Below are positions 36,354 through 45,496 of a stretch of 64,000 nt of DNA, piece after piece. The translations under genes and the position numbers were made by a program. How positions within the stretch are numbered: position 1 is the stretch's first letter; every line of letters begins with the position of its first letter. Where the stretch lies: NCBI RefSeq assembly GCF_000185965.1, contig NC_014924.1, positions 2,604,001 to 2,668,000 of the forward strand. Reading direction: 5' to 3'. The notes beneath the pieces are model-generated. The model made no database searches and had not been told where the DNA came from. It saw only the letters and a list, made by a program, of their open reading frames with translations. Source of the stretch: Pseudoxanthomonas suwonensis 11-1 (GTDB lineage Bacteria > Pseudomonadota > Gammaproteobacteria > Xanthomonadales > Xanthomonadaceae).

Positions 36354-37409
36354 ATGAACGGACTGCTCGGCTACTGCCGCCAGGGTTTCGAGCCGGAACT
36401 GGCCGCCGAACTCGGCGAGCGCGCTGCCGCGGCCGGGATCGCCGGCTATCCGCGCGCCAGCCGCGACGATGGCTACGTGCTGTTCGTCACCGGCGACGAA
36501 GCCGATGCGCGTGCGTTGGACCGCGCCCTGCCCTTCCGCGACCTGGTGTTCGCACGGCAGAAGCTGCGCCTGCTGGCCGAGCTGCGCGGCATCGATCCGA
36601 AGGACCGGCTCACCCCGCTGCTGGCCGCGCTGCCGGAAGGCCTGCGCGTGGGCGACCTGTGGGTCGAGCACCCGGATTCGGACGCGGGCAAGCCGCTTTC
36701 CGGCCTGGCGCGCAGCTTCGGCAACGCACTGCGCCCGGCCCTGCGCAAGGCCGGCGTGTTGAGCGCAAGGGAAGACGCGCGCCTGCCCCGGCTGCATGTG
36801 TGCCTCCTGGCCGGCGACCACCTGCTGCTGGCCCTGGCCGACCCGCGCGACAGCTCGCCGTGGCCGCTGGGCATCCCGCGCCTGAAGCTGCTGCCCGATG
36901 CGCCCTCGCGTTCGGCGCTGAAGCTGGAGGAGGCCTTCCTGGCCCTGCTCGGCCCGGAGGAGCGCGAGCGCCAGCTGAAGCCCGGCATGACCGCCGCCGA
37001 CCTCGGCGCCGCGCCCGGCGGCTGGACCTGGGTGTTGACCCGCCACCACCTGCGGGTGACCTCGGTCGACAACGGCCCGCTGCGCCAACACGTGCTGGAC
37101 ACGGGACTGGTCGAGCACCTGCGCGCCGATGGTTTCCACTGGAAGCCGGCGCAGCCGCTGGACTGGATGGTGTGCGACATGGTCGAGCAGCCCAGCCGGG
37201 TGGCCGCGCGCATGGCGCAATGGTTCGCCGAGGGCTGGTGCCGGCAGGCGGTGTTCAACCTCAAGCTGCCGATGAAGAAGCGCTGGCAGGAGACCCGGCT
37301 GTGCCTGGACCTGTTCGCCGCGCAGGCGGGCAAACCGCTCACCATCCGCGCGCGCCAGCTGTACCACGACCGCGAGGAGATCACGGTCCTCGCCATGCCG
37401 GCAGGCTGA
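36354..37409 (+). CDS. rlmM: 23S rRNA (cytidine-2498-2'-O)-methyltransferase RlmM
   Basis: A 351-residue RrmJ-fold methyltransferase that modifies C2498 of 23S rRNA. The N-terminal THUMP-like part starts GLLGYCRQGFEPELAAEL, as in E. coli RlmM. The SAM motif is TAADLGAAPGGWTWVL near residue 215, with catalytic-tetrad residues in MVCDMVEQP and FNLKLPMKKRW. It is followed by three consecutive hairpins before the convergent bcs operon. Confidence 0.94.
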   Translation: MNGLLGYCRQGFEPELAAELGERAAAAGIAGYPRASRDDGYVLFVTGDEADARALDRALPFRDLVFARQKLRLLAELRGIDPKDRLTPLLAALPEGLRVGDLWVEHPDSDAGKPLSGLARSFGNALRPALRKAGVLSAREDARLPRLHVCLLAGDHLLLALADPRDSSPWPLGIPRLKLLPDAPSRSALKLEEAFLALLGPEERERQLKPGMTAADLGAAPGGWTWVLTRHHLRVTSVDNGPLRQHVLDTGLVEHLRADGFHWKPAQPLDWMVCDMVEQPSRVAARMAQWFAEGWCRQAVFNLKLPMKKRWQETRLCLDLFAAQAGKPLTIRARQLYHDREEITVLAMPAG

Positions 37410-37426
37410 GCCGTCGGCTTCCGCGT

Positions 37427-37496
37427 CGCCACCGCATGCGGTGGCGCTGTCGCATCGGGCTTCGCGACAGCACCGGCTGCCGTTTCCGGCAGCCGG
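37427..37496. terminator. Three tandem hairpins between rlmM and bcsC
   Basis: A 20-base perfect palindrome (37427-37446), then GCTGTCGC/GCGACAGC (37446-37453 with 37464-37471), then CCGGCTGCC/GGCAGCCGG (37473-37481 with 37488-37496). They follow each other almost without gaps between convergent genes and together should stop transcription from both sides. Confidence 0.7.
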
Positions 37497-37503
37497 GCGT
37501 GGC

Positions 37504-40500
37504 CTATTCGCCCGCTGCGTAGGGCGAGCGCACCGGCTGCGGCTGGCGGCCGAGGCTGCCGCCGTAGCGGTCCAGCAGGAAACGCAGGTACAGGTTGGTA
37601 CCGAACTGCTGGTAGTCGCGCGCGTTGTTCATGTCCAGGCGGCCGCCCAGGAACAGCTGCCGCGACAGCTGCCATTCGGCGGCCGCGCTCAGGTTGTAGG
37701 ACACGCCGGTCTTGGTCTGGCCGTCGTACACCGGCTCGATGTACTCCGGGGTCAGGCCCAGCATCGCCGCCAGCGAGGCGGCTTCGTAGGCGGCGGCCTG
37801 CAGCTCGGGATTGCCGGGGAAGTACGGCGCCGCGTCGACCTTGAAGTGCTGCACGCCGACGCTGGCATCGACCTGCCAGGCCAGGCGGCGGCTGGCGCTG
37901 CGGCCGTTCCAGTGCGCCGGGAAGCCCAGGTCGAAGTAGGACTGCGGGCTGAAGTAGCCGCCGTGGCCGTAGGTGAAGCCGCTGAGGTTGAGGTCGTGGC
38001 GCATGGCGGTGAGGTTCAGGCCGGCGGTCAGCGACTGGTTGGCGGTCTCCAGCGCATGCACGTACACGCCCACGCTCGCCTCCTGGCGCTCGTTGGCGGC
38101 CACGTTCTCGCCTTCCAGGCGGTGCCAGCCGAAGTTGGCGTAGGTACCGATCAGGCCGTTGTCCATGGTCGCGTCGACCTTGGCGCCGGTGGCGGTCACC
38201 CCGCCCCACTGCATGCCGGTGCGCGGATCCTCGACGCCGGCGAAGGACAGCAGGCTGTCGGTCATCGCCCGGCGCGAGGCGGCCACGCCCCAGGTCACGT
38301 TGTCGCCGGCCTGGCCGCGGTACTGCACGCCGCCGACCACCTGCGACTCCTGGAAGCCCAGCGGCGAGCTGCCGATGTCCACGCGCAGGCCGCCACGCTC
38401 GTAGGCCACCGAGACGCCGGCACCGCTGGCGTCCTGGCTACCGACCGGGCGCGCGCCGGCGGCGTTGGCCACCATCGCGTACAGGGTGTCCTGGAAGGCC
38501 AGCGGGGTCTGGCTGGCGCTGGAACCGCGCGCCAGGCCCTGCAGCTGCGCCTGCTGCTCGGCGGTGAGGCCGCGCGCCAGGGTGGCGTTGCCGAGGATCT
38601 GCGAGGCGATGTCGCCGATCGGCAGGTTCGCCAGGTCGCGCGAGAGGATGTAGCTCGGCAGCGGATCCTCGTACAGCGCCGCCAGCGCCGCGGCGCGGCG
38701 CTCGGCATTGGTCAGGGCGCCGTCGGTCAGGTTGAACAGCTCCTGGTAGCGGCCGCTGGACAGGGCGATGTCGTACAGCAGGTTGCGGGTGGCGTTGGTG
38801 TCGCCACGGGTCAACAGCAGCTGGTACAGGCTGGAGCCGACCAGTTCGTCGACCGGCTCGCGGTCGGCGGCCAGGGCACCGGCCAGGGCCGCCTGCGGGC
38901 CGCCGCCGAAGCGGCTGGCCACGCCGTACGCGGCGTCCATGCTGCCGGCGTCGAGGATGGTCGGGGTGACGGTCACCCGCAGCTTGCCCTCGCCCACCGC
39001 GAAGCGACCTTCCAGCGGCACCTCGAGGTCGTCGAGCCGGCCCAGGCCGGCCTCGCCGTCGCGGCTGCGGTAGGCCGAGGCCACGCCCAGCTGGCTGCTG
39101 TTCTGGCCCTGCAGCTCACGCAGCTCGTCCAGCACCGGATTGCCGCTGCCGGGCTGCGGCCGCGCCGCGGTCGCCAGCGAGGGACGCGGCGCGTCGGCCA
39201 CGGCCACCGGTTGGCCCGGGACCGGCAGCGACAGGCCACCGACCACCGGGGCCGGCTGCAGGTTGGCGGCCTGCGCCACCGCTGGCGGCGGCAGGTCGTT
39301 GGCGCGCACTGGCGCCGGATCGTAGGCCACGGCCTGCACCGGCGCCTGCACCGCCACCGGTGCGCTGGAGGCGAACATCGGCGCGGCGGGCGCCGCGGCC
39401 ACCGGCTGCGCGGCCAGCGGATCGAAGCGCTCGCCACGCAGGGCGTTGCCACGTGCCTGGCCGCCGGTCAGGCCGGCAAACGGGTTGAACGCGCGGCCAC
39501 CACTGCCGGCCAGCGCGGTGCTGGCGGCCGGATAGCCATGGTCGGTCTGGCCGGCGTTGCGCGCCTGGGCGGCGATGGCGGCGCGGAAATAGCGCTCGGC
39601 CTTGCGGTTCTGTCCGGCGGAGCGGTACACGCGGCCGGCGCCGGCCAGCACGTCGGGCGACTGGGGCTGGCGGGCCAGCGCCTGCTCCAGGTAGTACTCG
39701 GCCGTCTCCATGTCGCGCAGCGCGGCGGCGCTGCCGGCGGCGGCAACCATCGCGTCGACGTCGCCCGGGGCCAGCTGCTGCTGCTGCTGGTACAGGGCCA
39801 GGGCCTGGCGCTGGTCGCCGGCGGCGGCGTACAGCCGCGCCAGCGCGGCCACGGTGCGCGGATCCTGCGGCTGCTGGGCCAGGATCGGGGCCAGGGTCTC
39901 GTAGGCGGCCTCGAGGTTGCCCATCTCGCGCAGGGCGTCGACCTGGCGCAGCACGTAGCCGGTGCGCAGGTCCTGGTAACGGCTGGCCTGGGCCGGGGTC
40001 ATCGGCGCGTCGGCCAGCTTGCGCAGCAGCGCCGACAGCTCCACGTCCTGGCCGGCGCGCAGCAGCACCGAGGCGTACTGCAGGCGTTCCTCGGTTCCGG
40101 CGTCGGGGCCGGCCAGCAGGCGCTGCGCCAGTACCAGCGCGCGCTGGCGGCTGCCGATGCCGGCATAGGCTTCGGCCAGGGCGCCGGCGGTCTCCGGGCG
40201 CTGCAGGCGGTCGCCCAGCGAGGCCTCCACCCGGGCCAGCAGCAGCTGCGCCTCGCCGGCGCGCTCCTGCGCGGCCAGCTGGCGGGCCTGCGCGGCCTGC
40301 ACGTGGATCCAGGCCACGTCGTGCAGGGACGACATCGCGCTGTCGCGCGAGGCCGGCGGGATCCGCTCGAGGTTGGCGTAGACGCTGCCCCAGTCGCCCT
40401 GCTCCTGGGCGTAGACCGCGGCGGCGTGCAGGGTCTGCGGCGATTCGTCGATGGCCAGCAGGCCGTCCATGATCCCGCGCGCCTGGTCGGGGCGGCCGGC

Positions 40501-42003
40501 GCGCTGGTACAGGCGCGCCAGTTCCAGCCGCAGCCACGGGTCGCGGCCGTCTTCCAGCAGCGCGTCCTCGAGCTCGATCCGGGCGGTGTCCAGGTCGCCG
40601 GCGGCCAGCGCCTCCTGCGCCCGCGCACGGGCCAGCGAGGCACGCAGCGCACCTGCGCCACCGGCGCGCTCGCGCTGCTCCGGGGTCAGGCGTTCGTAGA
40701 GTGAGGCGGCCTCGGCGGCACGGCCTTGGCGACCGAGCAGGCCGACCAGGCCCTGCAGCGCGCCGGCGTTGGCCGGATCAAGCTCCAGCGCCTTGCGGTA
40801 GCCGGCCTCGGCGGCGGCCGGGTCGCTGCCTTCCTGCAGCTGCGCCAGCAGCACGTGGCCAGCCGGTTCGCGCGGCACCAGCTGCACCGCCGCGGACACC
40901 TTGCGCACCGCGTCGGGGCCGCCGTTGCGGGCGCCCTGCAGGGTCACCCAGTACTGCGCGGTGTCGGCGGCCTGCTTCCACTTGCGGTTGGCCGCGGCGG
41001 CCGGGCGCAGCAGCTCGCTGGCCTCGGCGAAACGCTGCTGGCGCAGGCGCACCGAACCGAGCCCACCCATCGCCTCCGGATCGCGTGGTCGCGCGCGCAG
41101 GACCTGGGCGAACCGCGCCTCGGCCACCGCGTCGTCGCCGCCTTCCAGGGCGCGGAAACCCTCGGCCAACAGGCGCTGGTTCGGGTCCTGCTGGGCTGCA
41201 CCGCCGGTGGCCTGGTCGCGCAGCTGCGCGCGCTTGGCCGCGACCTCGCGGTCGTTGGGCTGGATCTTCAGGAACTCGTCGTACAGCGCGGCATCGGCGC
41301 GGGTGGCGTTGAGCCACAGCAGCGCCTGGCGCCAGGCCGAGCGCGCCGGGCCGCCGACGTCGTCGCGCGAGGCCAGGCCGCGCAGGCGGGTGATGCCCTC
41401 GCGCCGGGTCGGCTCGCGGTAGGTCAGCACCTGCCCCAGCGCCAGCGAGGCGGCCGGGCTGTTGCTGTTGCCGGCGACCCGGCGCAGGCCGTCGCGGGCG
41501 CGCTCCCAGCCGTCCGGGGTGCCGGCCAGCACCTGGTAGTACTCCAGCGCCAGGTCGTCCGGCGGACCGCCCTTGCCGAAGGCCTGGTCGTAGGCGCGCA
41601 CCGCCTCGGCGTAACGGCCGGCGGCGGCAGCGCGGCGCGCGGTCTGCAGCGCGTTGTTGCTGCCGCCGCTGCCGCCACCACCGCCCAGGGCCATGCGCAG
41701 GCGGGTCGCCTGCGGCGAGTCCGGATGGCTGGACTGCAGCTGGGTCAGCCGGCGCTGCGCCTCGGCACGGCGGCCCTGGTTGAGGTCGATCAGGGCCAGG
41801 CCGAGCAGCGCGTCGGGCTGGTTCGGATCCACCGCCAGCAGCTTGCGCCAGGCCTCGGCGGCCAGGTCCTCGCGGCCCTGGTCCTGCCAGTAGTTGCCCT
41901 GGTTGACCAGCTGCTGGGTGGCCGAGGGCGACTGCGCCAGCAGCGGCGCCGCCAGCACGGACAGGCCCACCAGGCAGAGCGGTTTCAGCGTTTCACGGAA
42001 CAT
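37504..42003 (-). CDS. bcsC: Cellulose synthase outer-membrane export protein BcsC
   Basis: A 1499-residue protein with a signal peptide (MFRETLKPLCLVGLSVLAAP), many TPR repeats over about residues 30-850, a Pro/Ala/Val-rich linker near 860-955, and a C-terminal outer-membrane barrel starting around LGVASAYRSRDGE. It carries the cellulose chain across the periplasm and outer membrane. It is longer than the usual 1150-1300 residues, mostly through extra TPR units and the linker. The ATG at 42003 overlaps the end of bcsZ by 19 bases. It is the last gene of the operon and ends in ...RSPYAAGE. Confidence 0.93.
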   Translation of the reverse strand: MFRETLKPLCLVGLSVLAAPLLAQSPSATQQLVNQGNYWQDQGREDLAAEAWRKLLAVDPNQPDALLGLALIDLNQGRRAEAQRRLTQLQSSHPDSPQATRLRMALGGGGGSGGSNNALQTARRAAAAGRYAEAVRAYDQAFGKGGPPDDLALEYYQVLAGTPDGWERARDGLRRVAGNSNSPAASLALGQVLTYREPTRREGITRLRGLASRDDVGGPARSAWRQALLWLNATRADAALYDEFLKIQPNDREVAAKRAQLRDQATGGAAQQDPNQRLLAEGFRALEGGDDAVAEARFAQVLRARPRDPEAMGGLGSVRLRQQRFAEASELLRPAAAANRKWKQAADTAQYWVTLQGARNGGPDAVRKVSAAVQLVPREPAGHVLLAQLQEGSDPAAAEAGYRKALELDPANAGALQGLVGLLGRQGRAAEAASLYERLTPEQRERAGGAGALRASLARARAQEALAAGDLDTARIELEDALLEDGRDPWLRLELARLYQRAGRPDQARGIMDGLLAIDESPQTLHAAAVYAQEQGDWGSVYANLERIPPASRDSAMSSLHDVAWIHVQAAQARQLAAQERAGEAQLLLARVEASLGDRLQRPETAGALAEAYAGIGSRQRALVLAQRLLAGPDAGTEERLQYASVLLRAGQDVELSALLRKLADAPMTPAQASRYQDLRTGYVLRQVDALREMGNLEAAYETLAPILAQQPQDPRTVAALARLYAAAGDQRQALALYQQQQQLAPGDVDAMVAAAGSAAALRDMETAEYYLEQALARQPQSPDVLAGAGRVYRSAGQNRKAERYFRAAIAAQARNAGQTDHGYPAASTALAGSGGRAFNPFAGLTGGQARGNALRGERFDPLAAQPVAAAPAAPMFASSAPVAVQAPVQAVAYDPAPVRANDLPPPAVAQAANLQPAPVVGGLSLPVPGQPVAVADAPRPSLATAARPQPGSGNPVLDELRELQGQNSSQLGVASAYRSRDGEAGLGRLDDLEVPLEGRFAVGEGKLRVTVTPTILDAGSMDAAYGVASRFGGGPQAALAGALAADREPVDELVGSSLYQLLLTRGDTNATRNLLYDIALSSGRYQELFNLTDGALTNAERRAAALAALYEDPLPSYILSRDLANLPIGDIASQILGNATLARGLTAEQQAQLQGLARGSSASQTPLAFQDTLYAMVANAAGARPVGSQDASGAGVSVAYERGGLRVDIGSSPLGFQESQVVGGVQYRGQAGDNVTWGVAASRRAMTDSLLSFAGVEDPRTGMQWGGVTATGAKVDATMDNGLIGTYANFGWHRLEGENVAANERQEASVGVYVHALETANQSLTAGLNLTAMRHDLNLSGFTYGHGGYFSPQSYFDLGFPAHWNGRSASRRLAWQVDASVGVQHFKVDAAPYFPGNPELQAAAYEAASLAAMLGLTPEYIEPVYDGQTKTGVSYNLSAAAEWQLSRQLFLGGRLDMNNARDYQQFGTNLYLRFLLDRYGGSLGRQPQPVRSPYAAGE

Positions 42004-43172
42004 GGCGTACTCCAGGCGGGGTGCAGGCGCCCGTCGGCGGCGATACGGTAGCGGCGATCCATCCAGCCCTTGCCGAACAGCACGAGGCAGCGGTCGTAGT
42101 AGGTAAGCGAATCGGCGGCCGGGCCGGAGGTCGGCACCAGCGCGGCCTGCGCCCGGGCCAGCGCGTGCTGGCCCTGGCTGGCGAGGTAGGGCAGCAGGGC
42201 GGCGGCGAAACCCGGCGGCGGCGCGCCCATGCCGACGCCGTTGCGCACGTCGATCTTCTCGGCGAATGCACCCTGCGCGCGCAGCATCCGCAGCGGCCCG
42301 GCCAGCGCGGCCATCAGCGGCTTGCGCAGCGGATCGGACGGACTGGTGATGCCGGCCCACAGGTAGGTGCGGATGGCGTCGTAGCTGCCCATCGGGCCCT
42401 TGTCCGGGTCGACCACGAAGGCCTTGCCGTTCCAGCGGGTCCAGTCGGGGGCGAAGCCATTGGGTGAGGCCTGGCGGACCAGGGCCACGCTGCGCTCGGC
42501 CAGCCTGCCCCACGGTCCCTTGCGGTCGTGCGCGGCGAAGCGGCGGAACGCGAACAGCGGCAAGTAGCAGGGATTGAGGGTCCAGCTGCCGGCATGCACG
42601 TAGCCATGGTTGCCCGGCAGCAGCATGGTGCCGAAGCCGGGCAGCTCGGTGACCTCGGCCTTGTTCATCAGCGCCAGGATCTGGCGCCCGGCCTGGACGA
42701 AGCCGGGGCGGTTCCACAGCCGGCCGGCCTCGAGCAGGGCGTAGGCGATCCACAGTTCGCCGTCGGAGGCGGTGTTCTGGTCCAGCACCCGCCAGCTGCC
42801 GTCGCCGGACTGGCCCCACAGCCATGCCGGCAGGTACAGGTCCGGACGGCCGTTGCTGAGGTTGCGCCGGGTCCAGGCCAGGATCCGCTCGAACAGCAGC
42901 TGGTCGTTGTCGACCAGGGCGAAGAACAGGCCGTAGGACTGCGACTCGGAAGTGCTGCGCAGGTCGGCGTTGACGAAGTCCACCACCCGCCCGTTGTCCT
43001 CCACGTGGCGGTCGACGAACCGGCGCCAGTCGGCCCAAGGGCCCAGGCAGGCCGGTGGCTCCGCCGGTGCGGCCAGCACGTGCGCCGGCAACGCCCCGGC
43101 GATGGCGGCCGCGACCAGCGCGCGCAACGTGCCGCGGCGCGCCTGGTCCGGGCCTTCGCTCATGCCTTGCAT
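41985..43172 (-). CDS. bcsZ: Periplasmic endoglucanase BcsZ (GH8)
   Basis: A 395-residue glycoside hydrolase family 8 cellulase that trims nascent cellulose in the periplasm. The N-terminus has a hydrophobic segment ending in AHVLAAPAEP, a plausible signal peptide. The likely catalytic acid is the Glu in TSESQSYGLFFAL, and the Asp lies in NTASDGELWIAYALLEAGRL, both matching E. coli BcsZ. The gene starts six bases after the bcsB stop; ATGs at 43172 and 43163 are both possible. It overlaps bcsC by 19 bases, so bcsB, bcsZ and bcsC are tightly coupled. Confidence 0.93.
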   Translation of the reverse strand: MQGMSEGPDQARRGTLRALVAAAIAGALPAHVLAAPAEPPACLGPWADWRRFVDRHVEDNGRVVDFVNADLRSTSESQSYGLFFALVDNDQLLFERILAWTRRNLSNGRPDLYLPAWLWGQSGDGSWRVLDQNTASDGELWIAYALLEAGRLWNRPGFVQAGRQILALMNKAEVTELPGFGTMLLPGNHGYVHAGSWTLNPCYLPLFAFRRFAAHDRKGPWGRLAERSVALVRQASPNGFAPDWTRWNGKAFVVDPDKGPMGSYDAIRTYLWAGITSPSDPLRKPLMAALAGPLRMLRAQGAFAEKIDVRNGVGMGAPPPGFAAALLPYLASQGQHALARAQAALVPTSGPAADSLTYYDRCLVLFGKGWMDRRYRIAADGRLHPAWSTPCSVKR

Positions 43173-43177
43173 CTTCT

Positions 43178-45496
43178 TCAACCGCCCGCCCTGGTCCTCG
43201 ACGCCGCACGACGCTGCAGCAGCCAGCGCGCAACCATCGCCAGCAGCAGGCTGGCCAGGCACACCAGCACCGCCAGCCACAGCGGGTGGTTGCCGAAGAA
43301 CCAGCGCATCGCCGTCAGCGGCGGCAGCTTGCCGACATGGTAGGTCTGGTTGCCGGCCAGGCTCACGACCTTGTCCCGCTGCAGCAGGACCACGCTGCCC
43401 TGGAACGCGGCCAGCTTCTCCGGATCGAACCAGGCCTCGAACAGGCGCGCGACCTGGGCCGGGTCCTCGGCCTGCAGCGCGACCACGCTGCGGCCACTGC
43501 GCAGCGGCGATTCGAAGCCCATCAGGACCACGTCGCCGGCTTCCGGACGCACCGCGACCTCGGCCGTGGTCGGCAGGTCGGTGCGGCGCGAGTCGGGCGA
43601 GAAGAAGAACGGGGCGTGGCGCTTGAGCCAGTCGGTCAGCGCATAGCTGCGGCTGCCGTCCCGGGTGTTGCCCAGCGGCAGGTGGGAAGCCCAGCGGGTG
43701 AACAGCGGCTGCGAGCGGCTGGAGCCCAGCACCACCAGGTCGTGGCCGGCGTACTGCTCGACCTGGGCGGCATTGACCACCTGCGCGCGCAGCGCCGGGT
43801 AGCCGGTGGAAGCACCCATGCGCCCGAACAGCGCCAGCGCGTTGGCCACGTCGTCCTGGCCCGGGTTGTCCGGCATCACCACCGCGGTCTCGGCCAGGTC
43901 GGCCAGGCGGGTGAACGGGAAGCCTGCATTGCCGAACGCCGCCAGGTTGGGCATGGCGATGAAGTGCGGGAAGCCGCTGACGTCGATGGTCGAATCGCCG
44001 TCGATCGCCGCCGACACGTCCGGGAACGTGTTCTTGCAGGCCTCGGCCACCGGGCGGTCGAAGAAGAAGTGGAAGCGCAGCTGGCTGCTGGACGAGAACG
44101 GACCGGTCGGCAGCATCAGCGGCTGCTCGATCGGCATCTGGCCCTTGGCCTTGAGGCTGTTCCACAGCCGGACCGGCGCCGGGCGCGCGTGCGGGCGGCC
44201 GTTGAGCGGCAGGGTGGTGACGAACGCATCGTTGATGCTGACGTTCATCGCTGACTTGTCCGCGCCCTCCGGCAGGGTGTAGCGGTAGCGCAGGTTGACC
44301 GGGATGCCATCGCTCTCCCACACGAACAGGTCAGGCGCCAGCTGCAGGCCGATGCGGATCAGGTCCGGGTGGTAGCCGCGCACGTTGAGCGCGGCCTGGT
44401 CGCGCACCAGCTCGTCGAAGCGTACCGGGCGGTCGCTGGGCACCCAGTTGGGGGCGTCGTAGGGCTTGCGCGGCTCGACTTCCCTGTAGCCCTGCACCAC
44501 CGCCAGCTCGCCCGACAGCGGCGTGCCGAGCGACATGGCGCTGGCGGCGACGCGCAGCTCGGCCTCGTCGCGGCCAAGCACCAGCAGCAGCTTGCCGTTG
44601 GGATCCTGCGGATGGTTGGTGATGGCCAGGGTCGGGCCGTTGATCTCGGGCAGCTGGATGCCCGGCGGCGGGTTGCGCGTGGTGCCGAACACCACCGCGT
44701 TGCCCTGCACCGGCAGCATGCCGGTGTAGGTCGGGAACAGCGCGCCGCGGTATCCGGCCTGGGCGCCGAACCAGGAGGCGGCCACGCCGGCGGCCTGCAC
44801 GGTGGCGTTGGACGGCTGGCCCGGGAACACGAACGGCAGTTCCAGGCGCGAGGTGTCGCGCGGGTCGAAGAACGGCAGCGGCAGCAGCGACAGGTCGTTG
44901 GCCAGCTGCAGCGGCGCCCACGCCAGCTCGACATAGCTGCCGCGGTCGATATTGGCCCACAGGCTGGTGTGGTCCGGGTCCTCGCAGTCCCGGGTGTAGT
45001 GTCCGATCAGCTGCAGGTTGATCCAGTTGTGGTCCACGAACAGGCGCGGATCCAGTTCGATGTCGCGCTCCAGCTCGCGGCCGGCATCCTCGGACGGCAC
45101 CGGCACGGTGGCCGCGGTGACGCCGTTGACCGTGACCTTCAGGTGCGACAGGTCCGGCAGCAGGGCCGGCGAGTAGCTGTACTTCAGGTGCAGGGTGGCG
45201 CGCTGGATCACCTGGTCGCTGCGCACCGGGAACGGCACGCCGGCCGTGCCCTGGATGCCGCGCAGGGTGATCTCGTAGTCGATGCCGAGCTGGCGCAGGG
45301 TCGAGCGGCTCTGGCGCAGGTCGGCGGGAACCGGCGCCAGCGGCGCGAGCGGCCCGGTGGCAGGCATCGGATCCACGGCTGCGGCCGGGTCCTGCGCGTG
45401 GGCCAGTCCGAACAGGAAGGCAAGGGCGAAGGCGGCCGGGGTTCTCAGGCGCATGCGGTTGGCGGCAGGCTGGTTGGAATGGGAAGTGGTGCTCAT
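43178..45496 (-). CDS. bcsB: Cellulose synthase regulatory/periplasmic subunit BcsB
   Basis: A 772-residue periplasmic protein anchored by a single C-terminal helix (PLWLAVLVCLASLLLAMVA) that partners BcsA and guides the glucan chain. A signal peptide follows a 14-residue polar start (FALAFLFGLAHAQ). Carbohydrate-binding-like and flavodoxin-like domains alternate, as in known BcsB. The ATG at 45496 has GGAG seven bases upstream and overlaps the bcsA stop as ATGA, so the two subunits are made together. An internal ATG 14 codons later would give a more classical signal peptide start. Confidence 0.94.
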   Translation of the reverse strand: MSTTSHSNQPAANRMRLRTPAAFALAFLFGLAHAQDPAAAVDPMPATGPLAPLAPVPADLRQSRSTLRQLGIDYEITLRGIQGTAGVPFPVRSDQVIQRATLHLKYSYSPALLPDLSHLKVTVNGVTAATVPVPSEDAGRELERDIELDPRLFVDHNWINLQLIGHYTRDCEDPDHTSLWANIDRGSYVELAWAPLQLANDLSLLPLPFFDPRDTSRLELPFVFPGQPSNATVQAAGVAASWFGAQAGYRGALFPTYTGMLPVQGNAVVFGTTRNPPPGIQLPEINGPTLAITNHPQDPNGKLLLVLGRDEAELRVAASAMSLGTPLSGELAVVQGYREVEPRKPYDAPNWVPSDRPVRFDELVRDQAALNVRGYHPDLIRIGLQLAPDLFVWESDGIPVNLRYRYTLPEGADKSAMNVSINDAFVTTLPLNGRPHARPAPVRLWNSLKAKGQMPIEQPLMLPTGPFSSSSQLRFHFFFDRPVAEACKNTFPDVSAAIDGDSTIDVSGFPHFIAMPNLAAFGNAGFPFTRLADLAETAVVMPDNPGQDDVANALALFGRMGASTGYPALRAQVVNAAQVEQYAGHDLVVLGSSRSQPLFTRWASHLPLGNTRDGSRSYALTDWLKRHAPFFFSPDSRRTDLPTTAEVAVRPEAGDVVLMGFESPLRSGRSVVALQAEDPAQVARLFEAWFDPEKLAAFQGSVVLLQRDKVVSLAGNQTYHVGKLPPLTAMRWFFGNHPLWLAVLVCLASLLLAMVARWLLQRRAASRTRAGG

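Noticed and set aside
37441-40704. A 1087-codon plus-strand frame opposite bcsC
   Set aside because: It is antisense to the TPR and barrel region of bcsC with repetitive Gly/Gln/Arg composition, an artefact of GC bias.
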